From the NCBI GenBank assembly GCA_964354375.1, contig CAYGZQ010000027.1, forward strand, positions 1 to 47,780: a DNA stretch of 47,780 nucleotides. Reading direction: 5' to 3'. The DNA is from CAYGZQ01 sp964354375 [NCBI: uncultured Planctomycetota bacterium]. GTDB taxonomy: Bacteria > JAJVIF01 > JAPKYR01. Numbering within the stretch: position 1 is the stretch's first letter; every line of letters begins with the position of its first letter. The notes beneath the pieces were generated by a model. It was given only the letters and a program-made list of their open reading frames with translations. It ran no database searches and was not told the origin of the DNA. The translations under genes and the position numbers were made by a program. Shown piece by piece: positions 25,360 through 32,722 of this stretch.

Positions 25360-27909
25360 TCAGTTGGGCAGTTGAGGCTGGATCCTGGGCCTGCCACCGG
25401 ACGGGCGGTTCCCGGTTGCCGATTTCTTGGCCCGTTTCCCGTTGCCGGACGCTTTGGCAGGAGCCTTCTGCTTCTTCCTGGCCTTCTTCTTCGTTTCGCC
25501 GGACGCGGCGACCCGATGCTTGCCGCGATAAATCGGCTTCTCCAGCGCTACCTCCAGGACATCCCATATCTCCGACACATAGTGGAATTTCATTCTCTTC
25601 CGGACTTCCTCAGGGACATCCTCCAGGTGCGACTCGTTTGTCCTCGGAAGGATCACCTCGTGAATTCCGAAGCGGTAAGCCGCCAGGACCTTCTCCTTGA
25701 TGCCGCCGATGGGCAGGACCTTCCCGGAGAGGGTTATTTCACCGGTCATCGCGAGCGCCTTTCTCACCCTCAGACCCGTGAAGAGGCTCACCATGGCCGT
25801 GGCGATCGTGATGCCCGCAGAGGGACCATCCTTGGGAATCGCGCCCGCCGGCACGTGCACATGAATCTCCTGGCCCTCGAAGAAGTCGGGTTCGAGGCCC
25901 AGCTCCCCGGCATTGGACCGGATGAACGTCAACGCCGCCATGGCGGATTCCTGCATCACCTTTCCGATTTGTCCGGTGATCGTGAGAGGGCCCTTGCCGG
26001 GCATCTGACGCGCCTCGACAAACAGCACATCGCCGCCGACGGATGTCCACGCGAGACCGGTGGCGACCCCCGGACGGTCGTAGCGGAAAGACTCTTTCTC
26101 AATGTACGTCGCGTGCCCGAGAAAATCCTGGATGTTCTTGTCCGTTATCGCGAACGGACCTCGCGCCCCTGTCGCGATGCGCCTCGTGATTTTCCTGCAC
26201 AACGTCGCAATCGTGCGCTCCAGGTTGCGGACCCCGGCCTCCCTTGTGTAGCCCCGGATGATCGCCTGGTATCCCGACTTCGCGATCTTCAGGGTCTTCG
26301 CGCTAAGCCCGTGATTCTCAAGCTGCTTCGGATAGAGATGCCTTCTGGCGATCTCAACCTTCTCGCGCTCCGTGTAGCTCGACAGGTTGATGACCTCCAT
26401 GCGATCGAAAAGCGGGGGCGGAATCGTGTCCGGAAGGTTTGCCGTGGCGATGAACATCACCTTCGACAGGTCAAAATGGACCTCGAGGTAATGGTCGGAG
26501 AAGGTGGAGTTCTGCTCGGGATCGAGGACCTCAAGCATCGCCGACGAGGGGTCGCCGCGGAAATCGCTTCCGAGCTTGTCTATCTCATCGAGCATGAAGA
26601 CCGGGTTATCGCTGCCTGCGTCGCGGATGCCCTGCAGTATCCTGCCGGGCAGCGCTCCGACATACGTGCGGCGATGACCGCGGATTTCGGCCTCATCCCT
26701 GATCCCGCCCAGGCTCGACCGCACGAATTTCCGGCCCATCGCCCTGGCTATCGATCTGCCGAGCGACGTCTTTCCGGTGCCGGGAGGGCCGACAAAGCAC
26801 AGGATCGGGCCCTTCATGCTGGGCTTGAGCCTCTTGACCGACAGGTACTCAAGCAGCCTGTCCTTGATCTTCTCAAGCCCGTAGTGATCTTCATCGAGTA
26901 TTTTCTGGACGTGCCTTATGTCGAGATTATCCGCCGTCGAATTCCTCCACGGGAGACTTGTCAGCCAGTCGAGGTAGGTTCTGACCACGGATGATTCGGC
27001 GCTGTCGGGATGCATACGCTCAAGGCGCCTCAGTTCCTTCTCGGCCTTGTCCCGGACATCGTCCGGCATGCTGCTCTGCTCAATCTTCTCCTTGAACTCC
27101 GATATCTCCTGACCCTTTTCGTCTCCTTCTCCGAGCTCTCTCTGGATGGCCTTCAACTGCTCCCTCAGCACATACTCCCTGTGGGCCTTTCCGAGCTCCA
27201 CCTGCGCCTGGTTCTGGATTTTTGACGATATCGACAGGACCTCGAGTTCTTTCGCCAGGAAGCCCACCACTTTTCTCAGGCGGGCCTCGGGGTTCATAGT
27301 TTCGAGGATTTCCTGCTTGTCGGAGATCGAGAGGTCGAGGTTGGTGGCGACCATGTCGGCCAGCATGCCGGGCTCCTCGATCCCGTCAGCAGCCATGAGC
27401 ATCTCCTGCGAGATGTTCTTGCCCATCGTGGCGCAGCGCTTGAACTGCTCGGTAACGGTCTTCATGAGAGCCAGAACGGTCCGGTTTTTGTGCTTGTCCT
27501 CGGGAAGCTCGGCGATTTCCACCCGGAAATAGGGCTCATTCTGAATGTACTGCACTACCTTGACCCTTGTCAGCCCCTGCGCAAGCACCCTTACCTCGTT
27601 CTCCAGACGCGCCATCCGCAGAATTATCGAAAGAGTCCCAACTTCGTACAGATCGGGCGGACCCGGCGCTTCAATCTTGCTGTCCCTCTGGCTAAGCAGC
27701 ACGACCTTCCGGTTCGTGTCTATCGCCTCGTCCAGAGCCTGGATGCTTGCGGGCCGACCCACCGAAATGGGCGCCACAAGGTAGGGGAAAACGACAAGGT
27801 CCCTCAGAGGGATCAGCGGACTGATCTTGGGCACCTCGACTGAGTCCGGAATGGGGACCCCGGGAGCTTCTGGCTTGTCGGTCACGTCGTCAACTCCATC
27901 CTCATTCAT
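25360..27909 (-). CDS. lon: ATP-dependent protease Lon
   Basis: An 849-residue Lon protease. An N-terminal substrate-binding domain ([21 protein letters not shown]), a coiled helical region, the AAA+ module with Walker [10 protein letters not shown] and Walker [10 protein letters not shown], and a C-terminal serine protease domain with catalytic [14 protein letters not shown] and the downstream [17 protein letters not shown] lysine motif. All catalytic residues are present. The C-terminal tail after about residue 805 is unusual: a lysine- and arginine-rich extension ([20 protein letters not shown]) of about 40 residues, which may bind nucleic acid. The ATG at 27909 is preceded by a GC-rich hairpin. 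The hsp20 gene follows after eight bases. Confidence 0.97.
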   Translation of the reverse strand: MNEDGVDDVTDKPEAPGVPIPDSVEVPKISPLIPLRDLVVFPYLVAPISVGRPASIQALDEAIDTNRKVVLLSQRDSKIEAPGPPDLYEVGTLSIILRMARLENEVRVLAQGLTRVKVVQYIQNEPYFRVEIAELPEDKHKNRTVLALMKTVTEQFKRCATMGKNISQEMLMAADGIEEPGMLADMVATNLDLSISDKQEILETMNPEARLRKVVGFLAKELEVLSISSKIQNQAQVELGKAHREYVLREQLKAIQRELGEGDEKGQEISEFKEKIEQSSMPDDVRDKAEKELRRLERMHPDSAESSVVRTYLDWLTSLPWRNSTADNLDIRHVQKILDEDHYGLEKIKDRLLEYLSVKRLKPSMKGPILCFVGPPGTGKTSLGRSIARAMGRKFVRSSLGGIRDEAEIRGHRRTYVGALPGRILQGIRDAGSDNPVFMLDEIDKLGSDFRGDPSSAMLEVLDPEQNSTFSDHYLEVHFDLSKVMFIATANLPDTIPPPLFDRMEVINLSSYTEREKVEIARRHLYPKQLENHGLSAKTLKIAKSGYQAIIRGYTREAGVRNLERTIATLCRKITRRIATGARGPFAITDKNIQDFLGHATYIEKESFRYDRPGVATGLAWTSVGGDVLFVEARQMPGKGPLTITGQIGKVMQESAMAALTFIRSNAGELGLEPDFFEGQEIHVHVPAGAIPKDGPSAGITIATAMVSLFTGLRVRKALAMTGEITLSGKVLPIGGIKEKVLAAYRFGIHEVILPRTNESHLEDVPEEVRKRMKFHYVSEIWDVLEVALEKPIYRGKHRVAASGETKKKARKKQKAPAKASGNGKRAKKSATGNRPSGGRPRIQPQLPN

Positions 27910-27911
27910 CT

Positions 27912-27960
27912 ACCCCGGCAGCCGGGGCTAATGTCCCGAGAGCCGATGCCTTTCGGGACA
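27912..27960 (-). promoter_or_regulatory. Two hairpins in the lon leader
   Basis: On the minus strand TGTCCCGA/TCGGGACA (8-bp arms, 27933-27960) is followed by CCCCGGC/CCGGGG immediately before the start codon. The second stem includes the GGGG that would serve as ribosome site. A TATACT-type -10 box lies at 27965-27970, so both hairpins would be in the 5' leader. A heat-responsive leader is possible but unproven. Confidence 0.35.
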
Positions 27961-28099
27961 GGGCAGTATAACACACGAAACGTCCGCCAACCCCTGCCGC
28001 ACTCAATAGTATCCGCGGTCCCCAGCAACCATGTTTAATAAAAGGCTCATCGCAGGCAAAACTCGAACTTCCTTGTTCCTAATTGTAAAGGCATCCTAA

Positions 28100-28120
28100 G
28101 TTCATTCAAAACGGATGAAC
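28100..28120. promoter_or_regulatory. Operator-like inverted repeat between lon and the thioredoxin-fold lipoprotein
   Basis: GTTCATTC and GGATGAAC are 8-base arms with one mismatch around AAAAC. It sits in the 323-bp divergent gap (27910-28232) about 35 bp upstream of the predicted promoter of the plus-strand gene. No small gene was seen in this gap. Confidence 0.3.
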
Positions 28121-28150
28121 CTCCGCAAGGGTGCCTTGTCGAATACATGG

Positions 28151-28159
28151 TGCTATACT
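28151..28159 (+). promoter_or_regulatory. Extended -10 promoter of the thioredoxin-fold lipoprotein
   Basis: TGCTATACT is an extended -10 element (TG-N-TATACT) with no clear -35 box. Initiation near 28166 gives a leader of about 67 nt to the ATG at 28233. Confidence 0.4.
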
Positions 28160-28232
28160 AACAGTCGATCCGACCCCGACGAGCAAAGGGTTCCATTGCG
28201 TCGGTCGGGATGAAGGTCGAGGTGCCTTTCAC

Positions 28233-28796
28233 ATGTTGAACCATTCAGCGGCGCGCATAGCCGTAATACTCCTCTATTTCATAGTCTGCACAGCGTGCGG
28301 AAATCCGCGCGACACCGGCGCCCAGAGCTCCAATCCGCCGACCGATGTCTCCACTGCCGACAATGTGAACTTCCTCGGTGGGGGAACCAACCCCCCGGAA
28401 ATCCCTCAGCAGGAGGAGCCGTACCACTCCCCCACGCTGAGCACGCCTCCCCCGCCTACCGCGCTCACATGGGTTCCGTCCATCGGCCAGGCCGTGCGAA
28501 CTCTGGAGCGCGACGACAAGCTGAAGATCCTGGCGTGGTTCCGAAGCAGCGATTGCGTAGACTGCCCCGCCATCGAGCGTGATGTCTTCGCGAATCCCGA
28601 CGTCATCGCCGCATCGAAAGGCTGGGTTTTCGTGAAGGTGGATGTGGATGCGAACAAAGAGGCGGCCGAATACTACCTGGCCGGGGCCTCGCCCCCCGCT
28701 TTCCTCGCCATCGACAAGAAGGGGAACACCTACCGCCGCAAGTTCGGCACGGTGACGGTCGAGGAATTCATCACCATGCTTAAGACCTGGCACTGA
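28233..28796 (+). CDS. Thioredoxin-fold lipoprotein with CxxC
   Basis: A 187-residue exported protein. The ATG at 28233 (GAGGTG upstream) gives a signal peptide with lipobox VCTAC, followed by a low-complexity linker of about 60 residues rich in Pro, Asn and Thr. The thioredoxin-like domain begins near residue 85: KILAWFRSSDCVDCPAIERDVFANPDV, then VFVKVDVDANKEAAEYYLAGASPPAFLAIDKKG. The CVDC pair at about residues 106-109 and the conserved proline before AFLAI are in place, so redox activity is plausible. This is the thioredoxin_7-like subgroup that uses CxxC facing the periplasm. Confidence 0.86.
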   Translation: MLNHSAARIAVILLYFIVCTACGNPRDTGAQSSNPPTDVSTADNVNFLGGGTNPPEIPQQEEPYHSPTLSTPPPPTALTWVPSIGQAVRTLERDDKLKILAWFRSSDCVDCPAIERDVFANPDVIAASKGWVFVKVDVDANKEAAEYYLAGASPPAFLAIDKKGNTYRRKFGTVTVEEFITMLKTWH

Positions 28797-28808
28797 CCCG
28801 AGGTGCCG

Positions 28809-28909
28809 AACGCGTCTCGCGTTTCGGGAATCGGTGTAGAAGACGTCACGCGTTCGTTTGCCGCGACTCGAGACGAGTCGGCTCCGCGGCCCGAAGCACG
28901 GGACGTGCT
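28809..28909. repeat. Three perfect triloop hairpins between convergent genes
   Basis: Within 101 bp there are AACGCG-TCT-CGCGTT (28809-28823), CGACTCG-AGA-CGAGTCG (28864-28880) and AGCACG-GGA-CGTGCT (28895-28909). Each has perfect arms and a three-base loop. They lie between the convergent thioredoxin-fold and B12-binding genes, where no T-rich terminator is visible. Confidence 0.6.
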
Positions 28910-28920
28910 GGGCACGAGAT

Positions 28921-29313
28921 CTAACCTACCGCTTTCCTTATGCTCTCGACAATCGATTTCAGGGGCGTGCCCGGACCGTGCACGGCAGCCACTCCGATTC
29001 TCAGAAGCTCTTGAGCGTCCTCGGAAGGGATAATCCCCCCGGCGAGGACGGCGATATCGTCCGCTCCCGCATCCCTGAGACCGGCCACGATCTTCGGTAT
29101 GAGCGTCATGTGGGCGCCCGAGAGGATCGACACCGCGATGCAATCCACGTCTTCCTGCAGCGACGCGGTGACCACCGCATCCGGAGTCTGGTGAAGACCC
29201 GTGTAGATCACTTCCATGCCGGCGTCCCTCAGGCCCCTTGCGATCACCTTCGCGCCCCTGTCATGACCGTCAAGCCCGACCTTGGCTACCAGCACCCTAA
29301 TCGGCTCACCCAT
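28921..29313 (-). CDS. Stand-alone cobalamin (B12)-binding domain protein, methylmalonyl-CoA mutase C-terminal type
   Basis: A 130-residue protein consisting only of a B12-binding Rossmann-like domain: [33 protein letters not shown] carries the DxHxxG cobalt-ligand motif (DGHDRG), followed by [14 protein letters not shown] and [27 protein letters not shown]. It matches the small-subunit form used by split acyl-CoA mutases, where a separate large subunit holds the catalytic barrel. No large subunit or MeaB-like chaperone is encoded in the window. The ATG at 29313 has GGGAG upstream. Confidence 0.93.
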   Translation of the reverse strand: MGEPIRVLVAKVGLDGHDRGAKVIARGLRDAGMEVIYTGLHQTPDAVVTASLQEDVDCIAVSILSGAHMTLIPKIVAGLRDAGADDIAVLAGGIIPSEDAQELLRIGVAAVHGPGTPLKSIVESIRKAVG

Positions 29314-29456
29314 CTTGTTCTCCCGGCTTTCCGCCCGAACGGTGCCCGATTATACACCAGCGGCAGGTCTGAACGATAGGATACTCGCGCTCCAATCCTT
29401 CGATGTTATTAAGACTACTTAAGAGGGTACCACTTTTTTCTATGCCGAGTGCATGT

Positions 29457-29462
29457 TATAAT
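29457..29462 (+). promoter_or_regulatory. -10 box upstream of the 1013-residue lipoprotein
   Basis: A perfect TATAAT in an AT-rich stretch about 80 bp before the start at 29541. The -35 position is a T-run (TTTTTT at 17 bp), so only the -10 box is persuasive. Confidence 0.35.
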
Positions 29463-29540
29463 ATTTTATGTAATGGCATTCTTCGGCCTGCCCACAAAGG
29501 CTTTGGAAAACAAGAGGATTTGCACAGTAAGGAGGCTCCC

Positions 29541-32500
29541 ATGTACTCCCGTACCTTGGCTACTATCTCCCTGGGTATCGCCGTCATGGTCCTGATACTC
29601 GGATGCTCCACTCACACCACACCGACAACCCCCGACACTAACACCCCCTCCTCCACCACGGAAACTCAAACGATCTCGATAGACCCCCACCAGCTTTGGG
29701 GGCTGTGGCAGGTTCGAATAGAAGCCGCGACCGGAAACGCCGAGGTCGTCCCGCTTCGCACAGCGATGTGGCATCTGAACACAATGCCCTTCCTCGAAAA
29801 GGGCGGTCACACCACCATCCAGCTCAAGAACATTCTGATCGACGGGTCCTCGGTCGAGCTCAACGTCGGCCTTGCGCATCCCTTCCCGGGTCTCTACCAG
29901 TGGTCCGGATTCGACGTGAGAGGCATCTTCATCTCCGACGGGAGCTTCAATGATTTCGTCTCCGACGGCGACCTGATCACAAGCGGGGTCAACGAGCCCA
30001 GGCTCCTCGATGCGGACGGCTGGACGCGCTGGTGGAATCCCGAAGAGTTTCCCTCCAACAATTCCATCCTCGGCTACAAAGACGGCGTTATGGGCGTCAA
30101 GGATTCACAGGTGAATTATCAGGACACACTGAACCCGTACAAGTATTTCTCCGACGACCTGAGCCAGAACGAGGATTTCCCGAACGGGCTTGATTTCGAA
30201 CGTCGAGGGATTTTCACCGCGAACATGGTTCCGAACTGGCGGCATTACTCACTCGATTTCGGACACATATCGAACTGGTACATTTTCAATTACGCGGTCG
30301 ACGCGTGCCACATGTTCTCCGAGAGCTACGACGGGCATTCGATCCCGAGCCTGAGCCAGCTTCCCGACCCGTTCTTCCCAATCGAGGCAAACATACCCGA
30401 GCCGTTCGCCATCAAGGTTACACCGATCGTCAACACCCTCTACTACGCGGACCCGACTCATTTCGGCGGCGATTTGGTTCTCAGTATCGATGTTTACGAC
30501 TGGCAGGGCATGCGTCGCGAGGGCGGCATCCCCGCCGAGATCGAGGACATCCGCGTCGAAAGCCCCACGCTGCTCGGCTATACAATCTCGCACGCGACCG
30601 TTCCGGGGGGCGGCGATCCCAACTACTCGACCTACAAGACCGAGATCCTGGGCTGTCACCCTGACGGGCAGTTCGACCAGACGATGCTCATAACAGTGGT
30701 CTCGAAAGAGGGCAACTACACGGAGGGCTACGACGGGTTCAAGACGACATTCAAGGGTGGAACGTCAAAGAAAGTCAGCTCATATCTGCTTTACACGCCC
30801 CCGGTATCGCCGGAGATACCGACGCAGAACGAATCCATAACCGTCATCAGCCCGAACGGAAGCGAGATCTGGAACATCGGAACGCCTCACGCCATCCAGT
30901 GGTACTCAACCGGCAACATACCGACCGTACGAATCGAGCTGTCGAAAAACAGCGCGTCGGGCCCATGGAATGTCATCCCCGGAGCTTCCGGCCTCTCGAA
31001 CACCGGAAGCTGGTCGTGGACCCCTGTCGCTTCCGATGTATCGACTACCGCCAGGATCAGGGTCGTCGACACCTCCAGCACCGACATAAACGACATGAGC
31101 GACGGAGACTTCGAGATCTTTGACCCGACAAACATAACAATCACAAGCCCGAACGGGGGCGAGGTCTGGGTCTCCGGATCATCGCACAATATAACCTGGA
31201 CGTCCGGCGGGACAATCAATTTTGTGAGGATCGACTACTCGGACAACAATGGCGGAAGCTGGAACACCATTACGGCCACGACCGAGAACGACGGAGTCTT
31301 CGAATACTGGAATACTTCGGCAATCGCGTCGACCGAAATGCTGGTCAGAATCTACGATGCGGCAGACCTAGATCCGTACGACACGTCCGACGCCGTCTTT
31401 GCAGTAGAGAAGCTCACTCTCACCAAACCGAACACGGCTGCGGACGACTACGAGGTGGCGAAGACCGGCCAGTACATCACATGGACGATCGGCAGCGGCA
31501 CGACCGATGTTATCGCCAACATCAACATCGAATTTTCCAAGAACGGAGGCTCCTCGTTCAGTCCGCTTGTGTCGAATGTCGCCGCCGGATCCGGTCAGTG
31601 GCAATGGGTTCCGGTACTGGCGGACGTCACCACCCAGGGACGCATCCGGATCACCGCCGTCGGCAACTCCCAGCTTACCGACACCTCCGACGCGAACTTC
31701 GAGGTCTTCCAGAAACATGAGTTAACCCTCACGGAATACCTTTCGTGGTTCACCGGCGGCGCAAGACAATACCGTGGTCGTTACGCCTCTAACCTATCCG
31801 CTCTCAGCCAGAACTACTACAACGGGACGATAACGAACTGGAATTTCACCACGACACCGCTTTCCACGTACGTGGGCACGATCAATTGCCAGATGTCCTT
31901 CTCCAACACCGTCACGCGCGTCGCGGGAGCTCCCGTATGGGGCAGCAATAACTGGGGCATGCGTACAACCATCAACGGACCCGCAAGCAGACGCGCGTGG
32001 TGGGTGTTCCAGTTCGACTCGACCGGCAATAAGCTCTACAACCGGGGGAGCACTTACTACCAGGACGCCACGTTCGACGATATCTCACTCCCCGGATTCT
32101 GCCTGGACTACGTGGCATGCAACATGACCGAGCAGTTCGGCACGAGCACAGCAAACGCAATCCAGTTCCCGCAGGACCAGAACTCGGCCACCAAGGCCCT
32201 CGGCGGAAGCGGCTACCTGTACTGGGTCAACTACGACATGCTCTGCAGTGCCTACAATGACCAGTGGAACGCAACGTATAACTCCGGAAGCGAGTGGGAT
32301 GTTGTTGCGTTCGGCAGTGTGACAACACCACATGGCGGAGGCTCCGGAACGACCTATCCGTACTGCCTTCTCATCAAGGTCAAGATCAACATCGGCGACA
32401 CAACCTATATCGTTCATACCGGACAGCTTTTCTACCAGTGGGTTGACACGGACTCCGGCCTGGTCGTCGCTTTCATCTGGACTCACAATGAAGGCAACTC

Positions 32501-32582
32501 GATCTCCGGCATTCCCTACACAACCGGCTTCAACGGGGACGCCATCTACACAGCGGGCGGCATAATCGGCGCGTATAACTGA
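29541..32582 (+). CDS. Composite surface lipoprotein: shared N-terminal module, three Ig-like repeats, novel C-terminal domain
   Basis: A 1013-residue lipoprotein. The ATG at 29541 has AGGAGG five bases upstream and starts a signal peptide with lipobox LILGC; the frame upstream is not credible. Residues about 45-420 contain the module also found in the two propeller lipoproteins (LWGLWQVRI, VPLRTAMWHLN, SGFDVRGIF, VYDWQG), here extended. Residues about 432-724 are three Ig-like repeats of the Ser-Thr-rich/Kre9-like type (VISPNGSEIWNIGTPHAIQW, ITSPNGGEVWVSGSSHNITW, LTKPN...YITW), each closing with DMSDGDFEI-like strands. Residues 725-1013 form an aromatic- and Asn-rich domain I do not recognise (LSWFTGGARQYRGRYASNL, FDDISLPGFCLDYVACNM). 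A surface location is inferred. Confidence 0.9.
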   Translation: MYSRTLATISLGIAVMVLILGCSTHTTPTTPDTNTPSSTTETQTISIDPHQLWGLWQVRIEAATGNAEVVPLRTAMWHLNTMPFLEKGGHTTIQLKNILIDGSSVELNVGLAHPFPGLYQWSGFDVRGIFISDGSFNDFVSDGDLITSGVNEPRLLDADGWTRWWNPEEFPSNNSILGYKDGVMGVKDSQVNYQDTLNPYKYFSDDLSQNEDFPNGLDFERRGIFTANMVPNWRHYSLDFGHISNWYIFNYAVDACHMFSESYDGHSIPSLSQLPDPFFPIEANIPEPFAIKVTPIVNTLYYADPTHFGGDLVLSIDVYDWQGMRREGGIPAEIEDIRVESPTLLGYTISHATVPGGGDPNYSTYKTEILGCHPDGQFDQTMLITVVSKEGNYTEGYDGFKTTFKGGTSKKVSSYLLYTPPVSPEIPTQNESITVISPNGSEIWNIGTPHAIQWYSTGNIPTVRIELSKNSASGPWNVIPGASGLSNTGSWSWTPVASDVSTTARIRVVDTSSTDINDMSDGDFEIFDPTNITITSPNGGEVWVSGSSHNITWTSGGTINFVRIDYSDNNGGSWNTITATTENDGVFEYWNTSAIASTEMLVRIYDAADLDPYDTSDAVFAVEKLTLTKPNTAADDYEVAKTGQYITWTIGSGTTDVIANINIEFSKNGGSSFSPLVSNVAAGSGQWQWVPVLADVTTQGRIRITAVGNSQLTDTSDANFEVFQKHELTLTEYLSWFTGGARQYRGRYASNLSALSQNYYNGTITNWNFTTTPLSTYVGTINCQMSFSNTVTRVAGAPVWGSNNWGMRTTINGPASRRAWWVFQFDSTGNKLYNRGSTYYQDATFDDISLPGFCLDYVACNMTEQFGTSTANAIQFPQDQNSATKALGGSGYLYWVNYDMLCSAYNDQWNATYNSGSEWDVVAFGSVTTPHGGGSGTTYPYCLLIKVKINIGDTTYIVHTGQLFYQWVDTDSGLVVAFIWTHNEGNSISGIPYTTGFNGDAIYTAGGIIGAYN

Positions 32583-32596
32583 CAAAGCCGAGCCTG

Positions 32597-32650
32597 AAGC
32601 TCGGATACCAGCTACCTTCGCTGACGCTCAGGATAGCAGGTACCGAGCTT
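32597..32650. repeat. Hairpin element, first of a tandem pair
   Basis: Arms AAGCTCGG.TACC.GCTA at the left and TAGC.GGTACCGAGCTT at the right pair with one or two mismatches around a CTTCGCTGACGCTCAG-type loop. It follows the large lipoprotein gene and precedes the permease genes; there is no T-run, so it is not a standard terminator. Confidence 0.6.
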
Positions 32651-32652
32651 AT

Positions 32653-32699
32653 CCGGTAGCTGCTATCTCAGGCGTCCTCGCCTGAGTAGCTGCTACCGG
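32653..32699. repeat. Hairpin element, second of the pair, loop GTCCTC (GAGGAC)
   Basis: Outer arms CCGGTAGCTGCTA and TAGCTGCTACCGG enclose a perfect inner stem CTCAGGC (32667-32673) / GCCTGAG (32680-32686) with loop GTCCTC. The loop complement GAGGAC recurs in the hairpin at 34736-34757, and the related CGGAC sits in the loop at 41258-41287. The right outer arm matches the repeat at the window start. Confidence 0.65.
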
Positions 32700-32722
32700 A
32701 GACCTAAGGTACAATCCTCCCG

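Noticed and set aside
25372-26994. 540-residue open frame on the plus strand
   Set aside because: It lies entirely antisense to lon, whose protein is unmistakable. Composition is Arg/His/Gly-rich shadow type.
27961-28020. Possible CIRCE heat-shock operator upstream of lon
   Set aside because: Only a GAGTGC-like half is present near 28000 and no matching TTAGCACTC arm at the right distance.
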